A DNA stretch of 64,000 nt from Robiginitalea aestuariiviva (GTDB taxonomy: Bacteria > Bacteroidota > Bacteroidia > Flavobacteriales > Flavobacteriaceae). The stretch lies in NCBI RefSeq assembly GCF_029537735.1, contig NZ_JARPUQ010000001.1, positions 239,468 to 303,467 on the forward strand, read 5' to 3'. The notes under the pieces are model-generated. The model saw nothing but the letters and a program-made list of their open reading frames with translations. It was not told where the DNA came from and did not search any database. Positions 17,523-26,961 of the stretch are shown here, piece by piece. The position numbers were made by a program, and so were the translations under genes. Each line of letters begins with the position of its first letter. The first letter of the stretch is position 1.

Positions 17523-20500
17523 TTACACGTTATGCCCCTGCTGGGCAATGCGGAGGATATCGCCGAATACCCCTCGGGCGGTTACGGCGGCTCCGGCTCC
17601 GGCCCCCTGAATCACCAGGGGGTGCTCCCCATAGGATTCGGTATAGATCTCGATCAGGGAATCTGCCCCCTTCACCTGCCCCAGGGGGCTGTCTGCAGGC
17701 ACTTCGATCAATTTAACTTCCAGGACGCCCCGGTCTTGTTGCAGGTCCCCGGAGAGGTCCCCCACATACCGGAGCACATGCCCGGGCTGCAGCCGGCGGC
17801 GGCGCGCTTCAAATTCCCGGTCCAGGCTTGCGGCCTGTTCCAGGAATTGCTCCCGGCTGCCCCCGCGCATCCCTTCGGGGATCAGGTTTTCCACGGCAAC
17901 ATCTTCAAATTCATTCTGCAGGTCCAGCTCGCGCGCCAGGATCAGCAGCTTGCGGCCCACATCGTTCCCGGAAAGGTCTTCGCGGGGGTCGGGTTCGGTA
18001 TACCCTTTCTCCACGGCTTCCCTCAGAATCTTGCTAAAAGGGGCCCCGGACGCGGAGAAGGTATTGAAAATATAGCTCAGGGAACCGGAGAAGACCCCCC
18101 GGATGCGGGTAATATTCTCCCCGGAAAGGTGCAGCAGGGCAATGGTATCGATCAGGGGGAGACCCGCCCCAACATTGGTTTCGTACCGGTATTGTTTCTG
18201 CCTTCCGGCCAGGGCCCGCCTCAGGTTGCGGTAAAATTCATATCCCAGGGTATTGGCAATCTTGTTGGAGGAAACCAGGTCAAACCCATGCGCCACAAAA
18301 TCCAGGTAGCGGGAAACAAAGGTTTCACTGGCCGTATTGTCCACGGCAATCAGGTTTTCCAGGTGGTGGGCCCTGGCAAAGTCAAAGACCTCTTGCAGCT
18401 GGTACCCGTCCGGGGCATCCTGCAGGCGGTTTTGCCAATTGGCTCCCGCCCCGTCCCGATCCAGTAAGAGCCGGCGCGAACCGGCCAGGGCGAATATGTT
18501 CAGGCGAATGCCCTGGCGGCGCTCAATGCTTTCGGCCGAGGCCAGCAGCTGGTCTACCAGGGTACCCCCTACCTGCCCCACCCCGAAGATGGCCAGGTTC
18601 ACCTTCTTGCTGATGCCGAAAATCTGCCCGTGGATCACATTCAGGGCTTTGAGCATATCCGCCTTTTGAACCACCAGGCTCACGTTTTTCCCCGTTACGG
18701 CATTGTTGAACAACAGGGGAACTACCTGGTTGCGGATCAACGCGTTGTAGGGCTTGTGGAAGGTGCTCAGGTCCTGGCCAACAATCGAGATGACAGCCAC
18801 ATCCGAGGTGATATGGATACGGTTGATGTCGCGCCTGCGGAAATCCTCTTCGAACTCCGCCTCCAGGGCAGCCCTGGCCCGTTCAGCCATATTGGCCTTC
18901 ACCACCAGGCCGATGCCCCGCTCGGAGGAACCCTGTGAAATAATGCCCACGCTTACCCCGCTCTGGCCCAGGGCCCGGAAGATCCGGGCATCCACGCCCA
19001 CCTTCCCAAGCAGCCCCCGCCCCTCCAGGTGGATCAGGGCCTCCTGTTCAATGACGGACAGGGAACGGATGCCTTCGGGGCTGGGCCGGGCACTGATCAG
19101 GGTCCCTTCGTTGTCGCCGTCAAAGGTGTTGAGGATGCGCAAAGGGATGTTCTTTTCCAGCAGGGGGATAATGGTCTTGGCGTGGAGGATGGTAGCCCCG
19201 AAATTGGCCAGTTCATTGGCCTCGCTGTACGATAGTTGCCCGATGCGGCGCGCGTCCGGCACCAGGTCCGGATTGGCCGTAAAAATGCCATTGACATGGG
19301 TGTAGTTCTGCAGCTCCTCCGCATTCAGGTAATTGGCCAGCAGGGAGGCGGTATAGTTACTGCCGTTGCGCCCCAGGGTAGTGGTCTCCCCCTGGGCGTT
19401 AGATGCGATAAAGCCGGTTACCACCGGAACGGCATCCGGGGGCAATTCCCTGAACACCGCATCGGCGCGCTGGCGGGAGGCTTCATCGTCTACACGGGCG
19501 TTGCCAAAGGTGGAATCCGTAACCAGCAGTTCCCGCGCATCCGCCATAACGGCCTTCACCCCGCGCTGCTGCAAAAGGCCGGTTACCAGGCGGGCCGAAA
19601 GCAATTCGCCCTGCGCCAGGACCAGGTCCTTGGTTTTAGGGCTGAAATCCCCCAGCAGGCGGACCCCCTCCAGCAATTGGGCCAGGGTTTGGAAGGCATC
19701 GTCCGGGATGGCCCCGTTAAAGGTGTGCCGCTGGTAGGCTTCGAAGGCTTCCAGGGCTTCCTGAAACGGTTTGCCTGCAGCCGCCTTTTCCAGCAAGGCC
19801 TCCAGTTGGTCGGTAGCCTTTTCCCGGGCGGATAGCACCACCAGCAGGCGCTCGCCCCGGGCCGCTTTGTCCGAAATAATTTTTAGTACCCTTTCCAGAC
19901 CCTCCCCGTTGGCCAGGGATTTCCCGCCGAACTTCAGCACCTTCAGGCCCTGGGCCTGCCCTTCGGGTTGGAAAATGGGGCGCAGCAGCTCCTCCATCTG
20001 CTCAAATTCGATCAGGAAGGCATCGTGCCCGTGCACGGATTGGATCTCCCCGTAGGTGACCTTGCTGCTGGCCTGGGCCAGTTGCTTATAGGTCTCCTTG
20101 TTCTCACTGGCGGTAAAGAAGAGGTCAGAATCTACCCCGATAATGTGGATGTGGGTACCGGATTGTTCCAGGGCCTGGAAAACCCCATCCCCGCGCCGGG
20201 TGATATCGATGGTTTTCAGCAACTGGTTGGTCAGTTTATAGGCTGCCAGCTGGAAGCGTTCTTGCAATTTCTTGCCGTGGTGCAGCAGCCAGCTCTCCAC
20301 ATTAAAGACCTGCAACTCCTCATTGGTGCTGCGCTTAAAGCGCTGTTTAAAGGACTCCGGGGTACGGTAACAAAGCATGGCATGCATACGGGCATCGTGC
20401 ACCGGTTGCTTGGAATTGACCAGGAATTGCTCCTGGATCTGGCAGTTGGCAATAAGCCAGTCCGTGGATTTCCAATCGGAGGCCACCGGGATCAGGTGCC

Positions 20501-20930
20501 GGGCCAGGTCCGGGCGCAGGGCAGCCATTTCCCAGGCAATGCCCCCCCCAAGGGACCCTCCTACCAGGGCAAATAGCTCTGTAATTCCCAGCGTATCCAG
20601 GCCCTGCAGGAAGATGCGGGCAATATCCCCCGCCACAAAATCCTTGTAATTTTCAATCAGGTAGCCATCGTATCCGTTGCCGGGTACGTTAAAACACAAC
20701 ACCGTGTAATGCCCGGTATCGATACATTTACCGGGGCCGACCAGGGATGTCCACCAGCCGTCCGGCCCGGCCACGTTCGAATTCCCGGTAAGGGCGTGGT
20801 TCACCAATACCACGGGCGCCTCCCCCAGGGGTTGCCCGAATATCTCGTAGGAAAGGGAAATAGGCTGGGTCACCCCGCTCAGGGTGGTATAGGTTTCCAG
20901 TTGGATCTGTTGCAAAGGCTTCGCTTCCAT
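17523..20930 (-). CDS. Trifunctional-looking fusion: MetX homoserine O-acyltransferase, aspartokinase, homoserine dehydrogenase
   Basis: 1135 residues from ATG 20930 (20936 also possible). Residues 1-325 are an alpha/beta hydrolase of the MetX type: NHALTGNS oxyanion segment, nucleophile Ser126 in GGSLGGG, Asp267, His302 in VHGHD. Residues 329-770 resemble ThrA aspartokinase with ACT repeats, but active-site motifs deviate: KFGGKS for KFGGTS, GRNGSN for GRxGSD, THVNG for TDVDG. Residues 777-1135 are homoserine dehydrogenase with IFGVGQVGG, ETNVGAGLPLI and a DLSGNDVGRK segment. The frame is open to 21056, but that part overlaps the SAM-I riboswitch. The protein would make homoserine and its ester; aspartate semialdehyde dehydrogenase is not in the window. 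Confidence 0.9.
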   Translation of the reverse strand: MEAKPLQQIQLETYTTLSGVTQPISLSYEIFGQPLGEAPVVLVNHALTGNSNVAGPDGWWTSLVGPGKCIDTGHYTVLCFNVPGNGYDGYLIENYKDFVAGDIARIFLQGLDTLGITELFALVGGSLGGGIAWEMAALRPDLARHLIPVASDWKSTDWLIANCQIQEQFLVNSKQPVHDARMHAMLCYRTPESFKQRFKRSTNEELQVFNVESWLLHHGKKLQERFQLAAYKLTNQLLKTIDITRRGDGVFQALEQSGTHIHIIGVDSDLFFTASENKETYKQLAQASSKVTYGEIQSVHGHDAFLIEFEQMEELLRPIFQPEGQAQGLKVLKFGGKSLANGEGLERVLKIISDKAARGERLLVVLSAREKATDQLEALLEKAAAGKPFQEALEAFEAYQRHTFNGAIPDDAFQTLAQLLEGVRLLGDFSPKTKDLVLAQGELLSARLVTGLLQQRGVKAVMADARELLVTDSTFGNARVDDEASRQRADAVFRELPPDAVPVVTGFIASNAQGETTTLGRNGSNYTASLLANYLNAEELQNYTHVNGIFTANPDLVPDARRIGQLSYSEANELANFGATILHAKTIIPLLEKNIPLRILNTFDGDNEGTLISARPSPEGIRSLSVIEQEALIHLEGRGLLGKVGVDARIFRALGQSGVSVGIISQGSSERGIGLVVKANMAERARAALEAEFEEDFRRRDINRIHITSDVAVISIVGQDLSTFHKPYNALIRNQVVPLLFNNAVTGKNVSLVVQKADMLKALNVIHGQIFGISKKVNLAIFGVGQVGGTLVDQLLASAESIERRQGIRLNIFALAGSRRLLLDRDGAGANWQNRLQDAPDGYQLQEVFDFARAHHLENLIAVDNTASETFVSRYLDFVAHGFDLVSSNKIANTLGYEFYRNLRRALAGRQKQYRYETNVGAGLPLIDTIALLHLSGENITRIRGVFSGSLSYIFNTFSASGAPFSKILREAVEKGYTEPDPREDLSGNDVGRKLLILARELDLQNEFEDVAVENLIPEGMRGGSREQFLEQAASLDREFEARRRRLQPGHVLRYVGDLSGDLQQDRGVLEVKLIEVPADSPLGQVKGADSLIEIYTESYGEHPLVIQGAGAGAAVTARGVFGDILRIAQQGHNV

Positions 20931-21018
20931 AAACATGCAGGCCGGGCCACGGGGCCTCGGATATTTTAAAATACAAAAAGCGTTATGAAGAGAAGCAAAA
21001 GGGGCGATAGCCGGGTTG

Positions 21019-21123
21019 TTATCTGCCCCGGCCATGGCCGGGTTAGAACGTAGCACCTTCTTCAGGCAGGCTGAAGGGTTGCTAAGGCTTCACAGGGTCT
21101 ATTCCCTCCGCCTTTCTTGATAA
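21019..21123 (-). ncRNA. SAM-I riboswitch (S-box) upstream of the MetX fusion gene
   Basis: Second SAM-I aptamer, almost the same core as the one before metH. On the minus strand: TTATCAAGAAAGGCGGAGGG, GAAGCC, TTAGCAACC, a P3 hairpin CTTCAG/CTGAAG, AAGGTGCTAC, a P4 hairpin CCCGGC-CATG-GCCGGG and closing GATAA. P1 is formed by TTATC (21123-21119) and GATAA (21023-21019). It lies about 88 nt before the fusion gene's start and should shut down the fusion gene and metZ when SAM is high. Confidence 0.93.
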
Positions 21124-21153
21124 CGGGTCAGTAAAACAGTGAACGTTTCGGGA

Positions 21154-21161
21154 CAAATATA
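21154..21161 (-). promoter_or_regulatory. -7 box of the MetX fusion transcript
   Basis: TATATTTG on the minus strand, a perfect TAnnTTTG match, placed about 30 bp upstream of the SAM-I aptamer and after the metK stop at 21201. The leader would then start just before the riboswitch. Confidence 0.65.
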
Positions 21162-21200
21162 GGGATGCCGGGAAAAAATCCCCCATCCGCCCTGGAATTT

Positions 21201-22457
21201 TTACAGCCCAAAGGCCGTTTTTACCGCTTCCACGGCGTCGAGTTTTTCCCAGGTAAAGAGTTCCACCTCCCGTTCGACCCGCCCGTTATAGGGCGATTCG
21301 AACACCTTGGATACCGTGCGGGGTGCCTTACCCAAATGCCCATAGGCGGCGGTCTCCCGGTAAATGGGGTTGCGCAGCTTCAGGCGTTGTTCAATGGCAA
21401 AGGGGCGGAAATCGAAAAGCTCTGCCACTTTCCGGGCAATGTCCCCGTCCGAAAGGCCGACGCGGGCCGTGCCATAGGTGTTGACGTATATGGAGGTGGG
21501 TTCCACCACCCCAATAGCATAGCTCACCTGCACCAGGATCTCGTCCGCCACCCCGGCGGCTACCAGGTTTTTGGCGGCATGGCGTGCGGCATAGGCTGCG
21601 CTGCGGTCTACCTTGCTGGGGTCTTTCCCGCTGAAGGCCCCGCCCCCATGGGCGCCTTTACCCCCATAGGTATCCACCACAATCTTGCGCCCGGTGAGGC
21701 CGGTGTCCCCGTGGGGGCCCCCAATCACAAATTTACCGGTAGGGTTGATGTGGTAGGTGATGTCTTCCCCAAACAACTGCTGCAGGCGCTCGGGCAGTTG
21801 CCCGATGACCCGCGGCATCAGCAGGGCTTTCATGTCTGCCTCGATTTTGCGGAGCATTGCGGCCTCATCCGCATCGAAGGGGTCGTGCTGGGTGGAAATC
21901 ACGATGGTATCCACCCGTGCAGGCTGGTGGTCGTCTGTGTATTCCACGGTCACCTGGGCCTTGGCATCCGGGCGCAGGTAGGCCATCCCGGTTCCCTCCC
22001 GCCGCATGGCGGCCAGTTCCTGCAAGATGATATGGGCCAGCTCCAGGGCCACGGGCATATAGTTGTCGGTCTCCCGGCTGGCATACCCGAACATCATCCC
22101 CTGGTCTCCGGCGCCCTGCAGTTCCTTGGCCCCGCGGTCCACCCCCCGGTTGATGTCCGGCGATTGCTCGTGGATCAGGGAAATCACCCCGCAGGAATCC
22201 CCGCTGAACTGGTATTCCCCCTTGGTATACCCAATCTCGTTGATCACCTCGCGGGCAATCTGCTGCAGGTCTACGTAGGTATGGCTCTTGACTTCCCCCG
22301 CCAGCACCACTTGCCCGGTGGTAACCAGGGTTTCGCAGGCCACTTTGCTCTCCGGGTCAAAGGCCAGGAAATTATCGAGCAGGGCATCGCTGATCTGGTC
22401 CGCAATTTTATCGGGATGGCCCTCGCTAACGGATTCCGAGGTGAACAGGTACGACAT
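21201..22457 (-). CDS. metK: S-adenosylmethionine synthetase
   Basis: 418 residues. Makes SAM from methionine and ATP. Motifs: [19 protein letters not shown] near the N-terminus, [12 protein letters not shown] in the middle, and [19 protein letters not shown]. Its leader of about 150 nt holds a SAM-II type aptamer, so the enzyme is likely repressed by its own product. It is transcribed divergently from the deoxynucleoside kinase. Confidence 0.98.
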   Translation of the reverse strand: MSYLFTSESVSEGHPDKIADQISDALLDNFLAFDPESKVACETLVTTGQVVLAGEVKSHTYVDLQQIAREVINEIGYTKGEYQFSGDSCGVISLIHEQSPDINRGVDRGAKELQGAGDQGMMFGYASRETDNYMPVALELAHIILQELAAMRREGTGMAYLRPDAKAQVTVEYTDDHQPARVDTIVISTQHDPFDADEAAMLRKIEADMKALLMPRVIGQLPERLQQLFGEDITYHINPTGKFVIGGPHGDTGLTGRKIVVDTYGGKGAHGGGAFSGKDPSKVDRSAAYAARHAAKNLVAAGVADEILVQVSYAIGVVEPTSIYVNTYGTARVGLSDGDIARKVAELFDFRPFAIEQRLKLRNPIYRETAAYGHLGKAPRTVSKVFESPYNGRVEREVELFTWEKLDAVEAVKTAFGL

Positions 22458-22536
22458 GGTATAAACTTTTAGGGACAGCTGACTGTTTACAGGTGCTTTA
22501 CAGTCCCGCGGTCCCCAAAGGGGGAGGCGGTAAAAA

Positions 22537-22607
22537 CTGCTTTAGCATTTTTGGCGGCTGGCGTTTGGCCGGCCCGAGGTTGCAATCAGTCAAATCTTTC
22601 CTCGCGT
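22537..22607 (-). ncRNA. SAM-II type riboswitch upstream of metK
   Basis: On the minus strand: CGAGG (22604-22600), a 20-nt loop AAAGATTTGACTGATTGCAA, then CCTCG (22579-22575) closing P1. After a GC-rich linker with a small hairpin (about 22574-22553) comes AAAAATGCTAAAGCAG. This is the SAM-II pattern: loop 1 containing GATTT and ATTGCAA, followed by a 3' segment with GCTAAAG that folds back on the loop (CTG with CAG, TTGC with GC-AA around an unpaired T). The aptamer begins almost at the predicted transcription start. A GACTGT/ACAGTC hairpin at 22481-22505 downstream may be part of the expression platform. Confidence 0.8.
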
Positions 22608-22617
22608 TTTGCGCAGG

Positions 22618-22625
22618 CAAAGGTA
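22618..22625 (-). promoter_or_regulatory. -7 box of metK
   Basis: TACCTTTG on the minus strand is a perfect TAnnTTTG match. Transcription would start about 7 nt later, immediately before the SAM-II aptamer. In the gene-free stretch 22458-22764 I see only this promoter, the riboswitch with its downstream hairpin, and the promoter of the opposite gene. Confidence 0.65.
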
Positions 22626-22715
22626 CGTAAATCAATGAAAAGAAAAACGCGGAAAACGGCCTTTTTTACCGGCCGAAATGCCCCGGAAGCCCTTTCAGGG
22701 TCCACCCGAACTTTG

Positions 22716-22723
22716 TATCTTTA
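22716..22723 (+). promoter_or_regulatory. -7 box of the deoxynucleoside kinase
   Basis: TATCTTTA (7 of 8 to TAnnTTTG), 41 bp before the ATG at 22765, with a TTTC-like -33 box about 18 bp further up. Confidence 0.5.
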
Positions 22724-22764
22724 ACCCCACTTTTTTCAATGGACCAACCTTAACACCTCACACC

Positions 22765-23379
22765 ATGCACATTGCGGTTGCGGGCAACATCGGCGCCGGA
22801 AAAACCACCCTGACCCGGTTGCTTTCCAAACATTATAAATGGGAGGCACACTTCGAAGATGTGGTGGACAACCCCTACCTGGACGATTTCTATACCCAGA
22901 TGGAGCGGTGGAGCTTCAACCTGCAGATCTACTTCCTGAACAACCGTTACCGGCAGATCCTGAAAATCCGGGAAAGCGGTAAAAACGTAATCCAGGACCG
23001 GACCATTTACGAGGATGCCCACATCTTTGCCCCCAACCTCCATGCCATGGGGCTGATGACCAACCGGGATTTCCAGAATTACATCAGCCTGTTCGAGCTG
23101 ATGGAGACCCTGGTGCAGCCGCCGGACCTGCTCATCTACCTGCGCAGCTCCATCCCCAACCTGGTGAACCAGATCCACAAGCGGGGGCGGGAGTATGAGA
23201 ATTCCATTTCCATCGATTACCTGAGCCGCCTCAACGAGCGGTACGAGGCCTGGGTACACGGGTACGAAAAAGGGAATTTACTGGTTATAGACGTAGATAA
23301 CCTGGACTTTGTGGATAACCCCGAACACCTGGGGGAAGTGATCAATAAAATCGACGCCGAGATCCACGGCCTGTTCTGA
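22765..23379 (+). CDS. Deoxynucleoside kinase
   Basis: 204 residues. Phosphorylates deoxynucleosides (salvage). The P-loop GNIGAGKTTL lies at residues 7-16, DRTIYEDAHIF carries the ERS/DR-like substrate segment and the lid is at RGREYENSI. The start is at 22765 (MHIAVAGNIG), as the longer open frame has no family sequence. A related kinase domain is fused to FolK at the right end of the window. It is transcribed away from metK. Confidence 0.93.
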   Translation: MHIAVAGNIGAGKTTLTRLLSKHYKWEAHFEDVVDNPYLDDFYTQMERWSFNLQIYFLNNRYRQILKIRESGKNVIQDRTIYEDAHIFAPNLHAMGLMTNRDFQNYISLFELMETLVQPPDLLIYLRSSIPNLVNQIHKRGREYENSISIDYLSRLNERYEAWVHGYEKGNLLVIDVDNLDFVDNPEHLGEVINKIDAEIHGLF

Positions 23380-23386
23380 CCCTACC

Positions 23387-24388
23387 CTACAAGAGTCCCA
23401 ACCCGCGGGCATGCTCCAGCACCTCCTCGGACTGGTGCACCAAACATACCGGCACCTCCTGTTCGCCTGCAATCAGGTTGCGCACCCTGCGCATCCGGCC
23501 TCCGTGGCGCACGCTTCTCAGGTAGATGGCCCGGATGCGACCCGGGAAACGGCGCGCCAGCTCCAGGTAAATGTCCGCATCCCGTTCCCCGCTGTCCCCG
23601 ATCAAAATGAACGGCAGGTCCCTGTAGGTTTTCAGGATGTTTTCAATTTCGTGCTGTTTGTGGGGCGCCCCGCCCCGCCGGCGCGACAAAAAGCTGGCCA
23701 TGGAACGCAGCAGGATGGGGCCGGCCGGGAAAGCATTGCGGGAGAGGAAATACTCCAGGTACCTATAGAGGTTCCAGGGGCTGTGGCTCACGTAAAAAAT
23801 GGGGTTGCGGGCCTGGCCGCCCGCCCCGGCGTGCAAACGGTGGTACAGTTCGGGCGCCCCGTGCAGGGGAATGCGGCTTTCCGCCCGTTTGAACAGGGTA
23901 TTGGCAATAACCTGCCACTTCAGGTAAGAGGTAACCCCCGTATGCAGGATGGTATCGTCTATATCCGTAACTACGCCATAAGCTGCGGATTCAGGCGGCA
24001 CCAGCAACCGCCCTTCAAAGCGATTTTCCCGCAGGATGGGCCGGCTGAGGCCTTCGGGGTCGTAGGCCACGGTATAGGGCACCCAGCCCTCTTCATCGGC
24101 CAGGGCCCCGAGGCCATCCACCGCCTGGTCCAGCAGGTAGTATCCGTCCCCGTCCGTGCGCAGGTCAAAACCCCGGCCATCCGGAAGGGTCAGTTTCAGG
24201 GGGGTATTGCGGACCTCATCCGTCTCGAAGCGTTTCCAGCTGCTGATCAGCAGGGAAAGCGTTCCTTTCTGGGCCAGGTCTATGGCTTCATCCTCCAGGG
24301 CCCGCCCGCGGGCATAGAGGTGCGTTGGCGTCCCGTAACTGCGGAACGCCAGGATTTGCAACGGATCTTTTCGGCCCAGCCAGCCCAT
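23387..24388 (-). CDS. App1 family (DUF2183) phosphatase-like protein
   Basis: 333 residues from Met at 24388. A HAD-like DIDDTI motif at the start of the second half, followed by VSHSPWNLYRYLEYFLSRN and a late IGDSGERDADIY, mark the App1/DUF2183 family, whose eukaryotic member is a phosphatidate phosphatase. The bacterial role is not established. The N-terminal third is a separate small domain. The open frame extends to 24532 but that part overlaps the terminator of the pyrophosphatase gene and shows no conservation cues. Confidence 0.87.
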   Translation of the reverse strand: MGWLGRKDPLQILAFRSYGTPTHLYARGRALEDEAIDLAQKGTLSLLISSWKRFETDEVRNTPLKLTLPDGRGFDLRTDGDGYYLLDQAVDGLGALADEEGWVPYTVAYDPEGLSRPILRENRFEGRLLVPPESAAYGVVTDIDDTILHTGVTSYLKWQVIANTLFKRAESRIPLHGAPELYHRLHAGAGGQARNPIFYVSHSPWNLYRYLEYFLSRNAFPAGPILLRSMASFLSRRRGGAPHKQHEIENILKTYRDLPFILIGDSGERDADIYLELARRFPGRIRAIYLRSVRHGGRMRRVRNLIAGEQEVPVCLVHQSEEVLEHARGLGLL

Positions 24389-24478
24389 AGGTATTTTGTT
24401 TACCGGGGTAATCCCCGGGCCCCTGAAGATACCCAGGCCAGGCGAACCGGACAAACGCGGACCCGGATTTAGCCCAAA

Positions 24479-24513
24479 AACAAACCCCCGGCCCTTGCGG
24501 ACCGGGGGTTGTA
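24479..24513 (-). terminator. Rho-independent terminator of the pyrophosphatase gene
   Basis: On the minus strand AACCCCCGGTCC/GGGCCGGGGGTT form a strong stem with a short loop, followed by TTTGTTTTTG. It starts about 20 bp after the stop at 24533. Confidence 0.8.
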
Positions 24514-24532
24514 TATCGCAGTCAAACAGCAC

Positions 24533-26929
24533 CTATTGCTGCTGCTCGATCTTTACTTCCTTCTCTACGCGGATCTTGGCGCCGGAAGTCTCGCCCATGG
24601 CTTCTACCTGAGCTTTTACGGCTTCGAGATCTCCGGTCAGGGTCTCTTGCTGAACGCTTTCTTCCCCGTTCTCAGTAGTGGTGGTGGTAACCATGGCGGT
24701 ATAGGTACCGTCCTGGTTCTGCTCCATTTTTACCTCAACGCGCTTCTGCACTTCCACCGCCTGCTTTTCGGCATAGGCCATGGCCGTATCGGAAGACAGG
24801 GCAATACTCGGGGCGATCACCAGGGCAACCACGGAGATAAGCTTCAGCAGGATGTTCAGGGAAGGCCCGGAGGTATCCTTGAAGGGATCCCCTACGGTGT
24901 CTCCTACTACCGCAGCCTTGTGGGCATCGGATCCTTTACGGCCCTGCTCTTCGATCATTTTCTTGGCGTTGTCCCAAGCCCCACCGGCATTGGACTGGAA
25001 GATGGCCATCAGCACCCCGGCAGAGGTTACCCCGGCCAGCAGGCCGCCCAGCATTTCAGCCCCGCCGATGAAGCCAACGGCTACAGGCACGGCAATGGCC
25101 AGCAGGCCGGGCAGCACCATTTCCTTGATGGAAGCCGTGGTGGAGATTTCCACGCATTTATCGTATTCGGCCTTGCCGTCTGCAGCGTCGAACACCTTGC
25201 GGTCGGCTTCGGAGGCCTTGCTCATATCGGAATCGTACTTGCGCATCACCTCCAGGGCGCTTTTCAGTTCGGGGATGTCCCGGAACTGGCGGCGCACCTC
25301 CTCGATCATGGACATGGCCGCGCGGCCCACAGCGTTCATGGAGAGGGCGGAGAAGACAAAAGGCAGCATGGCCCCTACCAGCAACCCGGACATGATATCC
25401 GGCTGGGATACGTCAATGGCGGTTACGTTGGCAGTCTTCATAAAGGCGGCAAACAGCGCCAGGGCGGTCAGGGCCGCAGAGGCGATGGCAAAGCCTTTTC
25501 CGATAGCGGCAGTGGTGTTCCCCACGGCATCCAGTTTATCGGTTCGCTCCCGCACCTCGGAAGGCAGTTCGGCCATCTCGGCAATACCCCCGGCGTTGTC
25601 GGAGATCGGCCCGTAGGCGTCTACAGCCAGCTGGATACCGGTATTGGCCAGCATCCCAACGGCCGCAATCGCAATTCCGTAGAGCCCCGCAAAGTAGTGG
25701 GATACCAGGATAGCCCCGGCAATCAGCAGGATCGGGATGGCGGTGGACATCATGCCCACACCCAGCCCGGCAATAATGTTGGTGGCCGATCCGGTTTCGG
25801 ACTGGCGCACAATGCTGCTCACCGGCTTGGTGCCGGTACCCGTGTAGTATTCGGTAACCTTACCTACCAGCAGGCCGGCAATCAGACCGGCAATGGTAGC
25901 CCAGAAAACCCCCATGGAGGTGAACACCTTCCCGCCTTCGGTCCAGGACTCCGGCAGCATGTTGGTAATCAGGAAATAGGAAACGATCAGGGTCAGGAGG
26001 GCAGAACCAAACTCCCCGATGTTCAGGGCTTTGTGCGGAGACCCGCCATCCTTAACTTTTACAAAGAAGGTCCCGATAATGGACATTACGATACCCGCAC
26101 CGGCCAGCGCAAGCGGCAGGTACACCGCGCCCAGGCCGTCAAAGGCAGCCTGGAATTCGGGGATGCCTACAAAGGTGGCGCCCAGTACCATGGTTCCGAT
26201 AATGGAGCCCACGTAAGACTCAAACAGGTCGGCACCCATCCCGGCTACGTCCCCAACGTTGTCCCCAACGTTATCGGCAATAGTGGCCGGGTTCAGGGGG
26301 TGGTCTTCGGGGATACCCGCTTCCACCTTACCTACCAGGTCGGCCCCCACGTCGGCAGCCTTGGTGTAGATCCCCCCGCCCACACGGGCAAAGAGGGCAA
26401 TGGATGAGGCGCCCAGGGAGAAACCGGACAATACGTTCAGGACTTCGGAAATAGCCCAGCCCTGGCCGCTGTATATCACAAACAAACCGCTCAGGCCCAG
26501 TACCCCGAGGCCCACAACGCCCATCCCCATTACGGAGCCGCCGGCAAAGGCAACTTCCAGGGCTTTACCCAGGGAATTCCGGGCGGCGTTGGTGGTGCGG
26601 ACATTGGCTTTAGTGGCTACCTTCATCCCGATAAAACCGGCCAAAGCGGAACACACGGCCCCTACCACAAAGGATACGGCCACCATTCCGTTGGAACCGG
26701 CTTCGCTCTGCCCCTTAAAGAAGAGCAGTACGGCCACCGCCAAAACAAAAATCGAAAGGATCTTGTATTCGGCCTTGAGGAAGGACATGGCCCCATCGGC
26801 AATGTTCTTGGCGATACGCGCCATTTTGGCGTCGCCTACTTCCTGCTTGGACACCCATGCGTTGCGCACGAACACATAGAGCAGCCCCAAAAGGCCGAAT
26901 GCCCACAAATAATTCACGATTTGTTCCAT
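24533..26929 (-). CDS. hppA: Membrane-bound ion-translocating pyrophosphatase
   Basis: 798 residues with many membrane helices. Hydrolyses pyrophosphate and pumps H+ or Na+. Signature segments: [21 protein letters not shown] and [31 protein letters not shown] has Ala rather than Lys at the position that separates K+-dependent from K+-independent enzymes, so it should be K+-dependent. After the last helix there is an unusual soluble tail of about 79 charged residues (719-798). Whether Na+ or H+ is moved cannot be decided here. Confidence 0.95.
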   Translation of the reverse strand: MEQIVNYLWAFGLLGLLYVFVRNAWVSKQEVGDAKMARIAKNIADGAMSFLKAEYKILSIFVLAVAVLLFFKGQSEAGSNGMVAVSFVVGAVCSALAGFIGMKVATKANVRTTNAARNSLGKALEVAFAGGSVMGMGVVGLGVLGLSGLFVIYSGQGWAISEVLNVLSGFSLGASSIALFARVGGGIYTKAADVGADLVGKVEAGIPEDHPLNPATIADNVGDNVGDVAGMGADLFESYVGSIIGTMVLGATFVGIPEFQAAFDGLGAVYLPLALAGAGIVMSIIGTFFVKVKDGGSPHKALNIGEFGSALLTLIVSYFLITNMLPESWTEGGKVFTSMGVFWATIAGLIAGLLVGKVTEYYTGTGTKPVSSIVRQSETGSATNIIAGLGVGMMSTAIPILLIAGAILVSHYFAGLYGIAIAAVGMLANTGIQLAVDAYGPISDNAGGIAEMAELPSEVRERTDKLDAVGNTTAAIGKGFAIASAALTALALFAAFMKTANVTAIDVSQPDIMSGLLVGAMLPFVFSALSMNAVGRAAMSMIEEVRRQFRDIPELKSALEVMRKYDSDMSKASEADRKVFDAADGKAEYDKCVEISTTASIKEMVLPGLLAIAVPVAVGFIGGAEMLGGLLAGVTSAGVLMAIFQSNAGGAWDNAKKMIEEQGRKGSDAHKAAVVGDTVGDPFKDTSGPSLNILLKLISVVALVIAPSIALSSDTAMAYAEKQAVEVQKRVEVKMEQNQDGTYTAMVTTTTTENGEESVQQETLTGDLEAVKAQVEAMGETSGAKIRVEKEVKIEQQQ

Positions 26930-26961
26930 TATGTCAGTTATTTAGAGAGTTGAAACGGGTG

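Noticed and set aside
20931-21018. Intrinsic terminator between SAM-I aptamer and the MetX fusion start
   Set aside because: GC-rich short repeats exist but no stem followed by a clear T run.
20937-21056. Upstream extension of the MetX fusion
   Set aside because: The part lies in the SAM-I riboswitch and its leader, so it is not coding.
24509-26407. Plus-strand open frame of 632 codons opposite hppA
   Set aside because: Antisense to a highly conserved membrane pyrophosphatase; Gly/His/Gln-rich composition typical of antisense frames.
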